Assembly (NCBI GenBank): GCA_019510465.1
Contig: JAEKKH010000154.1
Coordinates: forward strand, 1-64,000
Length of the DNA stretch: 64,000 nt
Reading direction: 5' to 3'
Source of the DNA: Burkholderiales bacterium
GTDB taxonomy: Bacteria; Pseudomonadota; Gammaproteobacteria; Burkholderiales; Burkholderiaceae_C
Part shown: positions 51,768 through 60,361 of the stretch, piece by piece
Layout of the letters: each line of letters opens with the position of its first letter
How positions within the stretch are numbered: position 1 is the stretch's first letter
Translations under genes and position numbers: made by a program
The notes under the pieces: model-generated
Database searches by the model: none
Told to the model about the DNA's origin: nothing
What the model saw: the letters and a program-made list of their open reading frames with translations, nothing else

Positions 51768-52699
51768 GCGCCGGCGACCGCGTCAGCGCCAGCGTCTTCG
51801 TCGACGCGCCGCCCGACATCGCGTTCGAGGTCTTCACCCGCCAGATCGACAGCTGGTGGCGCCACGGCATGAAGTTCCGCAGCGGGGCGCGCGAGGTCAG
51901 CGTCCTGCACCTGGAGTGCCGGCTCGGCGGCCGCCTGTTCGAGACGATCGAGGCGCCCGGCGGCGACGCCGGCCATGTCGTGCAGACCGGCACGGTCACC
52001 GCGTGGGATCCGCCGCGCGCGCTCGAGATCGAGTGGCGCGGCGTGAACTTCGCGCCGCAGGAAAGGACCACCGTCGCCGTCACGTTCGAGCCGCGCCGCG
52101 AGGGCACGCAAGTGACGCTGGTGCACGCCGGCTGGGCCGCGCTGCCGCCCGACCATCCTGTGCGCCACGGCCAGGCCGTGCGCCCGTTCATCGCCGGCAT
52201 GGGCCTGTGGTGGTCCGACCAGATGACGTCGCTGCGCATGACCGTCGACACGCTGCGCGACGCGCCCTGGCTGCGCATCGCGCGCGCCGAGACCGGCGTG
52301 CGCGCCCATCCGCCGGGCAGCAGCAACCCGCGCATCACCGCGTACCACGCCCATACCGACATCGCCGGCTACGACGACAAGGCGAACTGGTGCTCGTCCT
52401 TCGTCGGCTGGTCCTTGCGCCAGGCCGGCATCGCGGGCACCGGCTCGGCGCTGGCGCGCAGCTGGCTCGACTGGGGCGAGCCGCTCGCCGCGCCGCGCCC
52501 CGGCTGCATCGCCGTGCTGTGGCGCGAGGATCCGGCCAGCTGGAAGGGGCATGTCGGCTTCTTCGTGCGCGAGGACGGCGACGAGATCGTGCTGCTGGGC
52601 GGCAACCAGCTCGGCGCCGTCCGCGAGCAGCGCCATCCGCGGGCGAACGTGCTGTCGTATCGCTGGCCGGCCGCGGCGACCCGGGAGACGGCGCCCTGA
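51764..52699 (+). CDS. SRPBCC (AHSA1-type) domain fused to a CHAP/TIGR02594-like domain
   Basis: 311 residues. Residues 1-160 are an AHSA1/SRPBCC domain (FVDAPPDIAFEVFTRQIDSW, VLHLECRLGGRLFETIE, RTTVAVTFEPRREGTQVTLV, AVRPFIAGMGLWWSDQMTSL). Residues about 168-300 match the TIGR02594/NlpC-P60-like CHAP group: PWLRIARAETGV, SSNPRITAYHAHT, a catalytic Cys210 in NWCSSFVGW, GTGSALARSWLDWG and His263 in GHVGFFVRED with GGNQ at 279-282. There is no signal peptide, so the hydrolase-type domain should stay in the cytoplasm. Usually the two kinds of domain are separate. The join is continuous in one frame and the gene overlaps arsR by ATGA. Role unknown; possibly a novel fusion. Confidence 0.85.
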   Translation: MSAGDRVSASVFVDAPPDIAFEVFTRQIDSWWRHGMKFRSGAREVSVLHLECRLGGRLFETIEAPGGDAGHVVQTGTVTAWDPPRALEIEWRGVNFAPQERTTVAVTFEPRREGTQVTLVHAGWAALPPDHPVRHGQAVRPFIAGMGLWWSDQMTSLRMTVDTLRDAPWLRIARAETGVRAHPPGSSNPRITAYHAHTDIAGYDDKANWCSSFVGWSLRQAGIAGTGSALARSWLDWGEPLAAPRPGCIAVLWREDPASWKGHVGFFVREDGDEIVLLGGNQLGAVREQRHPRANVLSYRWPAAATRETAP

Positions 52700-52848
52700 T
52701 GAGCCCGGGCCGGACTACGGGTAAAGCCTAGGTGTTGGGCGGCCGCGGGGACGCGGAAGATGCAGCGCAGACGCGCCTCGTGACGAGGCACGCCGGTTCT
52801 TTCACAGGTCCCGGGGCCCGCGCGCCCGCCTGAACGAGGAGACATCCC

Positions 52849-53331
52849 GTGAACGTTCCACTGTCGTTGACCGTCAACGCCAAAGCGGTCGAGGCGAGCG
52901 TCGATCCCCGCACGCTGCTGGTGCAGTTCCTGCGCGAGCAGCTCCGGCTGACCGGCACCCATGTCGGCTGCGACACCGCCCAGTGCGGCGCCTGCACGGT
53001 GCACCTGGACGGACGGGCCGTGAAGTCCTGTTCGATGCTCGCCGTGCAGGCGCAGGGCCGCGCCGTGACGACCATCGAGGGCCTCGCGCCCGCGGGCGAG
53101 CTGCATCCGATGCAGGCCGCGTTCCGCGAATGCCATGGCCTGCAGTGCGGGTTCTGCACGCCCGGCATGGTGATGGCCTCGGTGCAACTGCTCGCCGACA
53201 ACCCCAAGGCGACCGAGGACGACATCCGCTGCGGCCTCGATGGCAACCTGTGCCGCTGCACGGGATATCACAACATCGTGCGCGCGGTGCAGGCCTGCCA
53301 GTCCGGCCAGGTCGGCTCCACCGCCATCTGA
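52849..53331 (+). CDS. coxS: [2Fe-2S] small subunit of a molybdenum hydroxylase
   Basis: 160 residues, starting at a GTG with GAGGAG upstream. Eight cysteines bind two [2Fe-2S] centres: Cys41, 46, 49, 61 (CDTAQCGAC) and Cys100, 103, 135, 137 (CGFC, CRC). This is the small subunit of the xanthine oxidase/CO dehydrogenase family. It begins the coxSLM run, though the order differs from the classical coxMSL. The 149-bp gap upstream has no clear promoter except a GGGTAAAGCCTAGG string. Confidence 0.93.
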   Translation: MNVPLSLTVNAKAVEASVDPRTLLVQFLREQLRLTGTHVGCDTAQCGACTVHLDGRAVKSCSMLAVQAQGRAVTTIEGLAPAGELHPMQAAFRECHGLQCGFCTPGMVMASVQLLADNPKATEDDIRCGLDGNLCRCTGYHNIVRAVQACQSGQVGSTAI

Positions 53332-53344
53332 AGGAGGCGCCGCC

Positions 53345-55705
53345 ATGACCGACCTCTCGCAGCCGCCCGCCTCCCTCATCGGCCAGCCGCTCAGGCGCCG
53401 CGAGGATGCGCGCTTCCTCACCGGCGCCGGCCAGTACACGGACGACGTCGTCCTGCCCGGCCAGAGCTACGCCGTGTTCGTGCGCTCGCCCCATGCGCAT
53501 GCCCGCATCACGTCCATCGACACGTCGGCGGCCAAGGCCGCGCCCGGCGTGCTCGCCGTCTTCACCGGCGCGGACCTGGCCGAGGCCAAGGTCGGCGGCC
53601 TGCCCTGCGGCTGGCTCATCCACAGCCAGGACGGCTCGCCGATGAAGGAGCCGCCGCACCCGGTGCTGGCGCAGGGCAAGGTGCGCCATGTCGGCGACCA
53701 GCTGGCGCTCGTGGTCGCCGAGACGCTGCTGCAGGCCAAGGACGCGGCCGAGCTCGTGGCGGTCGACTACGAGGAACTGCCGCCGGTGGTCGACCTGAAG
53801 AGCGCCGCCGGCGCCGCCTCGTCGGTGCACGACGACGTCCCCGGCAACGTCTGCTACGACTGGTCCCACGGCGACAAGGCCGCGGTCGACGCCGCGTTCG
53901 CGCGCGCCGCGCGGGTCACCAGGCTGGAATTCGCCAACAACCGGCTCGTGCCCAACGCGATCGAGCCGCGCGCCGCCAACGCGCAGTACACGCGCCACGA
54001 CGACAGCTACACGCTGTGGGTCGCCAACCAGAACCCGCACGTCGAGCGGCTGCTGATGACGGCCTTCGTGCTGGGCCTGCCCGAATCCAAGGTCCGCGTG
54101 ATCGCGCCCGACGTGGGCGGCGGCTTCGGCTCGAAGATCTTCCTCTACCCCGAGGAGACGGCGCTCGTGTGGGCGTCCAGGCGCGTGGGCCGGCCCATCA
54201 AGTGGACCGCCGAGCGCAGCGAGTCGTTCCTGACCGACGCGCACGGCCGCGACCACCTGACGACCGCGGAACTGGCCATGAACGAGCAGGGCGACTTCCT
54301 CGCCATGCGCGTGAAGACGACCGCCAACATGGGCGCGTATCTCTCGACCTTCGCATCCAGCGTGCCCACCATCCTGTACGCCACGCTGCTCGCGGGCCAG
54401 TACCGCACGCCCGCCATCCACGCCCAGGTCACCGCCGTCTTCACGAACACGGCGCCGGTGGACGCCTACCGCGGCGCGGGCCGCCCCGAGGCGACCTACG
54501 TCGTCGAACGGCTGGTGGAGACCGCGGCGCGCGACCTCGGCATGAGCCCGGTGGACATCCGCCGGCGCAACTTCATCACCGAGTTCCCGTACGCGACGCC
54601 GGTCGGGCTGACCTACGACACCGGCAACTACGCCGCCCACCTGGACCGCGCGCTCGAGCTCGCGGACGTGGCCGGCTTCGCCGCGCGGCGCGAGCAGTCG
54701 AGGGCGGCCGGCAATCTGCGCGGCCTCGGCTACAGCTGCTACATCGAGGCCTGCGGCCTGGCGCCCAGCAACATCGCCGGGGCGCTCGGCGCGCGCGCCG
54801 GCCTGTTCGAGGCGGGCGAGGTGCGCGTGCACCCGACGGGCAGCGTCACCGTGTTCACCGGCTCGCACAGCCACGGCCAGGGCCACGAGACGACCTTCGC
54901 GCAGGTGGTCGCGGCGCGCCTGGGCATCCCGGTCGAGAGCGTCGAGATCGTGCACGGCGACACCGGCCGCGTCCCCTTCGGCATGGGCACCTACGGCAGC
55001 CGCTCGCTGGCGGTGGGCGGCACGGCCATCGTCAAGGCGGTCGACAAGGTGATCGCCAAGGGCAGGAAGATCGCCGCGCACCTGCTCGAGGCCGCGGACT
55101 CCGACATCGAGTTCGAGAACGGCGAGTTCAAGGTGGCCGGCACCGACCGCAAGATCCCGTTCGGCCAGGTGGCGCTGACAGCCTACGTGCCGCACAACTA
55201 CCCCCTCGACAAGCTCGAGCCCGGCCTGAACGAGAACGCGTTCTACGACCCGACCAACTTCACCTACCCGGCGGGCAGCTACGTCTGCGAGGTCGAGGTC
55301 GACCCCGAGACGGGCCGCGTGCGCGTCGAGCGCTTCACCGCGGTGGACGACTTCGGCAACATCGTCAACCCGATGATCGTGCAGGGCCAGGTGCACGGCG
55401 GCATCGCGCAGGGCCTGGGCCAGGCGATGCTCGAAGGCTGCCGCTACGACCCGGAGTCGGGCCAGCTGCTCACCGGCTCGTACATGGACTACTGCATGCC
55501 GCGGGCCGACGACCTGCCCAGCTACCAGGTCGACCACACGGTGACCCCGTGCACGCACAACCCGCTGGGCGTCAAGGGCTGCGGCGAGGCCGGCGCCATC
55601 GGCTCGCCGCCGGCCTACATCAACGCGCTCACCGACGCGCTCGGCGTGCGCGACATCGCCATGCCCGCCACGCCCGAGCGCGTCTGGCGCGCCGTCAACC
55701 GCTGA
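53345..55705 (+). CDS. coxL: form II CO-dehydrogenase-type large subunit
   Basis: 786 residues after an AAGGAGG site. Molybdopterin-binding family motifs: [42 protein letters not shown] and the catalytic Glu in [12 protein letters not shown]. The active-site loop reads AYRGAGR, the form II type, not the AYXCSFR of true CO dehydrogenase. So carbon monoxide is probably not the main substrate; an aldehyde, purine or other N-heterocycle is more likely. Its stop is 19 bp from coxM. The gene is normal length and intact. Confidence 0.93.
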   Translation: MTDLSQPPASLIGQPLRRREDARFLTGAGQYTDDVVLPGQSYAVFVRSPHAHARITSIDTSAAKAAPGVLAVFTGADLAEAKVGGLPCGWLIHSQDGSPMKEPPHPVLAQGKVRHVGDQLALVVAETLLQAKDAAELVAVDYEELPPVVDLKSAAGAASSVHDDVPGNVCYDWSHGDKAAVDAAFARAARVTRLEFANNRLVPNAIEPRAANAQYTRHDDSYTLWVANQNPHVERLLMTAFVLGLPESKVRVIAPDVGGGFGSKIFLYPEETALVWASRRVGRPIKWTAERSESFLTDAHGRDHLTTAELAMNEQGDFLAMRVKTTANMGAYLSTFASSVPTILYATLLAGQYRTPAIHAQVTAVFTNTAPVDAYRGAGRPEATYVVERLVETAARDLGMSPVDIRRRNFITEFPYATPVGLTYDTGNYAAHLDRALELADVAGFAARREQSRAAGNLRGLGYSCYIEACGLAPSNIAGALGARAGLFEAGEVRVHPTGSVTVFTGSHSHGQGHETTFAQVVAARLGIPVESVEIVHGDTGRVPFGMGTYGSRSLAVGGTAIVKAVDKVIAKGRKIAAHLLEAADSDIEFENGEFKVAGTDRKIPFGQVALTAYVPHNYPLDKLEPGLNENAFYDPTNFTYPAGSYVCEVEVDPETGRVRVERFTAVDDFGNIVNPMIVQGQVHGGIAQGLGQAMLEGCRYDPESGQLLTGSYMDYCMPRADDLPSYQVDHTVTPCTHNPLGVKGCGEAGAIGSPPAYINALTDALGVRDIAMPATPERVWRAVNR

Positions 55706-55724
55706 ACGCCGAGGAGGTCCCGCC

Positions 55725-56519
55725 ATGTACGACTTCGACTACCAGCGCCCCGCCGACGCGAAGGCGGCCGCGGCCGCGTTCCAGGGCGACGCGCGCTATC
55801 TCGCGGGCGGCCAGAGCCTCGTGCAGGCGATGCGGCTGCGGCTGTCGAGCAGCGAACGCCTCGTCGACCTCGGCGCCATCCCGGCGCTGAAGGGCATCCG
55901 CGTGGACGGCGGCACGGTGACCATCGGCGCGATGACCACCCACGCCACGGTCGCGCGCTCGCCCGAAGTGCGCCAGGCGATCCCCGCGCTGGCGGACCTC
56001 GCGGGCTGGATCGGCGACCCGAGCGTGCGCAACATGGGCACCCTCGGCGGCTCCATCGCCAACGCCGACCCCGCCGCCGACTACCCCGCGGCGCTGCTGG
56101 CCCTCGGCGCCACGGTGCAGACCGACCGGCGCACGATCCCCGCGGAGCAGTTCTTCACCGGCCTGTACGAGACGGGCCTGCAGCCCGGCGAGCTGGTCGC
56201 GGCGGTGCGCTTTCCCGTGCCGCAGGCCGCCGGCTACGAGAAGTACCGCAACCCGGCCTCGCGCTTCGCGCTGGTGGGCGTGTTCGTCGCGAAGACGGCG
56301 GCCGGCGTGCGCGTGGCCGTCACGGGCGCGAAGAGCCACGTCTTCCGCAGTCCCGAGCTCGAGGCCGCGCTCTCGGCGAACTTCGCGCCCGACGCCGCCA
56401 AGGCGGTGCGCCTGTCGCCCGGCGGCATGAACGCCGACCTGCATGCCTCGAGCGAGTACCGCGCGGCGATGGTCAGCGTGATGGCGTCGCGGGCGGTGGC
56501 GGCGGCGCTGGCGCGATGA
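55725..56519 (+). CDS. coxM: FAD-binding medium subunit of the molybdenum hydroxylase
   Basis: 264 residues with GAGGAGG upstream. FAD-binding motif [14 protein letters not shown], the [16 protein letters not shown] strand and [13 protein letters not shown] are typical of CoxM. It passes electrons from the iron-sulfur subunit to quinone or another carrier. The gene follows coxL with 19 bp between. Its stop (TGA) forms the start of a 65-bp element that then supplies the start of coxD, an unusual boundary. Confidence 0.92.
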   Translation: MYDFDYQRPADAKAAAAAFQGDARYLAGGQSLVQAMRLRLSSSERLVDLGAIPALKGIRVDGGTVTIGAMTTHATVARSPEVRQAIPALADLAGWIGDPSVRNMGTLGGSIANADPAADYPAALLALGATVQTDRRTIPAEQFFTGLYETGLQPGELVAAVRFPVPQAAGYEKYRNPASRFALVGVFVAKTAAGVRVAVTGAKSHVFRSPELEAALSANFAPDAAKAVRLSPGGMNADLHASSEYRAAMVSVMASRAVAAALAR

Positions 56520-56582
56520 GCGCCCACCGCGCCGCTGCGAAGGGCGCTCGCACGGCAGCCCGCAGGGCGGAGCCCGCCTTGT
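56518..56582 (+). repeat. 65-bp boundary element between coxM and coxD
   Basis: The element starts GAGCGCCCACCGCGCCGCTG, continues through CGAAGGGCGCTCGCACGG and GCAGCCCGCAGGGCGGAG, and ends CCCGCCTTGT just before GAGCG. The same element, in the same orientation, occurs twice at 62271-62400. The coxM stop TGA lies at its left edge and the coxD start GTG at its right edge. The GGGCGGAG near the end is a usable ribosome binding site. Confidence 0.85.
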
Positions 56583-57513
56583 GAGCGAGGGCGAGCGCGA
56601 TGCGGCGCGGCCCCCGCCGCCCGCGTCCGTCGACGAGCTCGCGGCGCGCCTGGCCGCGCAGGACTACGTCTGCGACCGATCGCTGGCCACCGCGCTGTTC
56701 CTCGCGCTGAAGCTGGGCCGGCCGCTGTTCCTCGAGGGCGAGCCCGGCGTCGGCAAGACCGAGCTCGCGAAGTCCCTCGCGCGCGCGCTCGACGCACGGC
56801 TGCTGCGCGTGCAGTGCTTCGAGGGACTGGACATCGCGCAGACGGCCTACGAGTGGAACGTCGCGCGGCAGATGATCGAGATCCGCCTCGCGGAGGCCGC
56901 GCACGACGTCGACCGCGCCCGGCTCGCGCAGTCGCTGTACGCGCGCGACATGCTCATCGAGCGCCCGCTGCTGCAGGCCCTGACGCAGGCGGCGTCGCCG
57001 GTGCTGCTCATCGACGAGCTCGATCGCGCCGACGAGCCCTTCGACGCCTTCCTGCTCGAGGTGCTGGCCGAGAACCAGCTCACCATTCCCGAGTTCGGCA
57101 CCGTGCGCGCCGTCGCGCCGCCGATCACGATCATCACGAGCAACCGCACGCGCGAGGTGCATGACGCGCTCAAGCGCCGCTGCCTGTACCACTGGGTCGG
57201 CTTCCCGGACGTGGAGCGCGAGCTCGAGATCCTGCGCCTGCGCGTGCCCGGCGCCCCGCAGCGGCTGTCGCGCCAGGTCGTCGAATTCGTGCAGCGCATG
57301 CGCGGGCTCGACCTGTTCAAGGCGCCCGGCGTCGCCGAGACGATCGACTGGACGAACGCGCTCGTCGCGCTCGACGCGATCAGCCTCGACCCGCGCACCG
57401 TGCACGACACGCTGGGCGTGCTGCTGAAGTACCAGGAGGACATCGAACGCCTGCGCGCCGGCGACTCGAACCGCCTGCTCGACGAGCTGCGCGCCGCGGG
57501 AGCGCTCGCGTGA
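56581..57513 (+). CDS. coxD: MoxR-type AAA ATPase
   Basis: 310 residues starting at a GTG supplied by the 65-bp element. Walker A GEPGVGKTEL, Walker B LLIDELDRAD, with an ITSNRTREVHDALKRRCLYHWVGFP sensor/arginine region, all typical of MoxR-family ATPases. In CO-dehydrogenase operons CoxD helps build the Mo-Cu or Mo active site. Its stop overlaps coxE (GTGA). Without the element the reading frame would have no other start nearby. Confidence 0.92.
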   Translation: MSEGERDAARPPPPASVDELAARLAAQDYVCDRSLATALFLALKLGRPLFLEGEPGVGKTELAKSLARALDARLLRVQCFEGLDIAQTAYEWNVARQMIEIRLAEAAHDVDRARLAQSLYARDMLIERPLLQALTQAASPVLLIDELDRADEPFDAFLLEVLAENQLTIPEFGTVRAVAPPITIITSNRTREVHDALKRRCLYHWVGFPDVERELEILRLRVPGAPQRLSRQVVEFVQRMRGLDLFKAPGVAETIDWTNALVALDAISLDPRTVHDTLGVLLKYQEDIERLRAGDSNRLLDELRAAGALA

Positions 57514-58694
57514 TCGCCGAGAACGTCGCGCACTTCGCGCGCGTGCTGCGCGCGGCGGGCCTGGCCGTGGGGCCCGACCGCGTCGTCGTCGCGGTCACCG
57601 CGCTGGAGTGCGTCGGATTCGACCGGCGCGAGGACGTGCGCGCCGCGCTGTCGGCCGTGATGACCGATCGCCACGACCAGCAGCCCCTGTTCGACGCCGC
57701 CTTCGACGCCTTCTGGCGCGACCCCAAGCTGCTCGAGAAGCTGCTGATGGAACTGCTGCCCAGGATCAGCGGGCGCGGCACGCGGCCGCGCGAGGCGCGC
57801 TCCAATCGCCTCGCGCAGGCGCTGGCGCCCGGGCGCGAGCGCTCGCCGGCGCCCGCGAACCCGGGTGCGAGCGAGGACATCCGTTTCGATGCAAGCTTCA
57901 CGTTCTCCGATCGCGAACGACTGCAGCGGGCGGACTTCGAGACCATGACCTCCGACGAATTCGCGCTCGCCAGCCGCCTGGCCGAGGAACTGCCGCCGCC
58001 GGTCGCCCCCGTGCGGCGGCGACGCCACGAGCGCGCGCCGCGCGGCCGGCCCGACTTGCGCGCCACGCTGCGCCGCATGGCCCGCGCGCCGGACACGCTC
58101 GTGCCCGCCACGACCCGGCCGCGGCGCGAGCTGCCGCCGGTGGTCGTGCTGCTCGACGTCTCGGGTTCGATGGACCGCTATGCGCGGGTCATGCTGCACT
58201 ACGTCCATGGCCTCGCGCGGCGCCACGTCCGCGTCCACGCCTTCGCGTTCGGCACCCGGCTGACCGACATCACGCGCTGCCTGCGCGACCGCGATCCCGA
58301 CGTCGCGCTGGCGGCGGTCGCCGAGCGCGTGGGCGACTGGCATGGCGGCACGCGCATCGCGAGCTGCCTGGCCGAATTCAACCGCCGCTGCGCGCGCCGC
58401 GTGCTGGGCGCCAACGCGGCCGTCCTGCTGGTGACCGACGGCCTGGACCGCGACGAGCACGGCGGCCTCGCCGAGGAGGCGGCGCGGCTGCGGCGCCAGG
58501 CGCACGAGCTCGTGTGGCTCAACCCCTTGCTGCGCTTCGAGGGCTTCGAACCCCGCGCCGCGGGCGTGCGGGCGCTGCTGCCGCACGTCGACCGCTTTCT
58601 TCCGGTGCACAACCTCGCGAGCCTGGCCGACCTGCGGCGCGCGCTGCAGGCCGCCACCGCGTCGCCCCGACCTTCGAGCCGACCATGGAACTGA
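57510..58694 (+). CDS. coxE: von Willebrand factor A domain protein
   Basis: 394 residues; its GTG overlaps the coxD stop. The first 200 residues are an Arg-rich helical part (LRAAGLAVGPDRVVVAVTAL). The C-terminal VWA domain has the MIDAS motif in VVVLLDVSGSMDRYARVM and TRIASCLAEFNRRCARRVLG plus VLLVTDGLDRDEHGG. CoxE works with the CoxD ATPase in maturation of the hydroxylase. Its end overlaps the coxG start by 10 bp. Confidence 0.9.
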   Translation: MIAENVAHFARVLRAAGLAVGPDRVVVAVTALECVGFDRREDVRAALSAVMTDRHDQQPLFDAAFDAFWRDPKLLEKLLMELLPRISGRGTRPREARSNRLAQALAPGRERSPAPANPGASEDIRFDASFTFSDRERLQRADFETMTSDEFALASRLAEELPPPVAPVRRRRHERAPRGRPDLRATLRRMARAPDTLVPATTRPRRELPPVVVLLDVSGSMDRYARVMLHYVHGLARRHVRVHAFAFGTRLTDITRCLRDRDPDVALAAVAERVGDWHGGTRIASCLAEFNRRCARRVLGANAAVLLVTDGLDRDEHGGLAEEAARLRRQAHELVWLNPLLRFEGFEPRAAGVRALLPHVDRFLPVHNLASLADLRRALQAATASPRPSSRPWN

Positions 58695-59290
58695 CCGGCG
58701 AGCGACTCATCCCCGCGGATCGCGCCACGACCTGGGCCGCCATCAACGATCCCGCGATCCTCAAGGACTGCATCGCCGGCTGCGAGTCGCTCGAGCGCAC
58801 GGGCGACGACGGCTTCGCGGCCGTCGTCGCCGTGCGCGTCGGTCCCGTCAGCGCGAAGTTCCGGGGCACGCTGCGCCTGCTCGACGTCCGGCCGCCCGAG
58901 CACTGCACGCTGCAGTTCGACGCGCAGGGCGGCGCCGCGGGCTTCGGCAAGGGGTCGGCCGACGTCGACCTGTCCGAGGCCGGGCCCGGGCGCACGACGC
59001 TGCGCTATGCGTCCCGGGCCACGGTGGGCGGCAAGATGGCGCAGATCGGCTCGCGGCTCGTCGATGCCGCCGCCGCCAAGCTCGCGGAGGACTTCTTCAC
59101 GGCCTTCGAGGCGCGGCTCGCGCCACCGGCCGCCGCGGCGCCACCGGCCGGCGCGGCGGGCTCGTTGAGCGCCGACGCCACGTCGACGCCATCGCCTGCG
59201 GCCGCGAGCCCGGCTCGCAACGGCCTGCTGGCGGTGGTCGTCCTTGCAGCGGCGCTGCTGGCGATCGCCGCCTGGCTCGCGACGAGGTGA
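58685..59290 (+). CDS. coxG: CoxG-type membrane-anchored lipid-transfer-like protein
   Basis: 201 residues. The first 145 residues are a SRPBCC/CoxG domain (LIPADRATTWAAINDPAILK, CIAGCESLERTGDDGFAA). A Pro/Ala-rich linker follows, then one C-terminal membrane segment (LLAVVVLAAALLAIAAWL). In Oligotropha-type systems CoxG attaches the hydroxylase to the membrane, which fits this layout. Its ATG overlaps coxE by 10 bp. Confidence 0.9.
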   Translation: MELTGERLIPADRATTWAAINDPAILKDCIAGCESLERTGDDGFAAVVAVRVGPVSAKFRGTLRLLDVRPPEHCTLQFDAQGGAAGFGKGSADVDLSEAGPGRTTLRYASRATVGGKMAQIGSRLVDAAAAKLAEDFFTAFEARLAPPAAAAPPAGAAGSLSADATSTPSPAAASPARNGLLAVVVLAAALLAIAAWLATR

Positions 59291-59294
59291 CGCG

Positions 59295-60269
59295 ATGGAC
59301 AGCCTCGACCTGCAGGTGCTCTCCCAGGCGCGCGACTGGCTCGCGCAGGGCCACGCCGTCTGGCTGGTGACGGTGCTCGAGACCTGGGGTTCCGCGCCGC
59401 GGCCGCCCGGCGCGCTGCTCGCGCTGCGCGACGACGGCCCGGTCGTCGGCTCGGTCTCCGGCGGTTGCGTCGAGGACGACCTGATCGATCGCGTGCGCCA
59501 CGGCGAGCGCGTCGCGGCGCCGGCGCTCGTCTCGTACGGCGTCACGCGCGAGGAGGCCGCGCGCTTCGGGCTGCCCTGCGGCGGCACGCTGCGCCTGGTG
59601 CAGGAGCCGCTGCGCAACGCCGGCTGGATCACCGAGATCCTCGAGCGCTGCGCGCGCCACGAGCTCGTCGCCCGCACGCTGGATCTCGCGTCCGGCGCGG
59701 TCGCGGTCGAGCCGGCGGCCCGCGGCGAGCGCTTCGCCTTCGACGGCCGGCGCATGCGCACCCTGTTCGGGCCGCGCTGGCGGCTGGTCATCATCGGGGC
59801 CGGCCAGCTCTCGCGGGTGGTCGCGCCAATCGCGCTCGCGCTCGATTTCGAGGTGCTGTGCTGCGACCCGCGCGAGGAATACAACGTGACCTGGGACGTC
59901 CCCGGCACCGCCTTCAGCCGCGAGATGCCCGACGACCTGGTGCAGCGCGTGCAGCTCGACGCCCACAGCGCGCTGGTGGCGCTCACGCACGACCCGAAAC
60001 TCGACGACCTGGCGCTGATGGAGGCGTTGAAGTCCGCCGCCTTCTACGTCGGCGCGCTCGGCTCGCGCGCGAACACGGCCCGCCGCAAGGAGCGCCTCGC
60101 CCTGTTCGACCTCTCGCCCGAGGAGATCGGCCGCCTGCACGGCCCGGTCGGGCTCGACCTCGGCGGCCGCACGCCGGCCGAGATCGCGGTCTCGATCCTG
60201 GCCGAGATCGTCGCGGTCAAGAACGCGGTCGCGATCGTGCAGAAGAAGCCGGCGCTGTCGGCGGGTTGA
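59295..60269 (+). CDS. coxF: XdhC/CoxF-family maturation protein
   Basis: 324 residues from the ATG at 59295. N-terminal XdhC region (WLVTVLETWGSAPRPPGALLA, SGGCVEDDLIDRV, YGVTREEAARFGLPCGGTLRL) and a C-terminal Rossmann part (VIIGAGQLSRVVAPIALALD, YVGALGSRANTARRKERL). XdhC proteins bind molybdenum cofactor, sulfurate it and load it into the hydroxylase. It closes the cox operon, followed by a weak hairpin plus T-run (60280-60299). Confidence 0.92.
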   Translation: MDSLDLQVLSQARDWLAQGHAVWLVTVLETWGSAPRPPGALLALRDDGPVVGSVSGGCVEDDLIDRVRHGERVAAPALVSYGVTREEAARFGLPCGGTLRLVQEPLRNAGWITEILERCARHELVARTLDLASGAVAVEPAARGERFAFDGRRMRTLFGPRWRLVIIGAGQLSRVVAPIALALDFEVLCCDPREEYNVTWDVPGTAFSREMPDDLVQRVQLDAHSALVALTHDPKLDDLALMEALKSAAFYVGALGSRANTARRKERLALFDLSPEEIGRLHGPVGLDLGGRTPAEIAVSILAEIVAVKNAVAIVQKKPALSAG

Positions 60270-60279
60270 GGCGCGCAGC

Positions 60280-60299
60280 GCCGGATGTCCGGCTTTTCC
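60280..60299 (+). terminator. weak terminator after the cox operon
   Basis: GCCGG/CCGGC arms with a short loop (GCCGGATGTCCGGC), followed by TTTTCC. It lies 11 bp after the coxF stop. The tight loop and short T-run make it weak. The following lipoprotein gene starts at 60362 with its own AGGAGG site. Confidence 0.45.
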
Positions 60300-60361
60300 G
60301 TTCGATGGTGTTCTTACCCCTGAGGCCGCGCACGTTGCCGGCATCAGACCAGGAGGACATC

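Noticed and set aside
53345-55705. Calling the operon a true carbon monoxide dehydrogenase
   Set aside because: The active-site loop is AYRGAGR (form II), not the Cys-containing loop of CO-oxidising form I enzymes.
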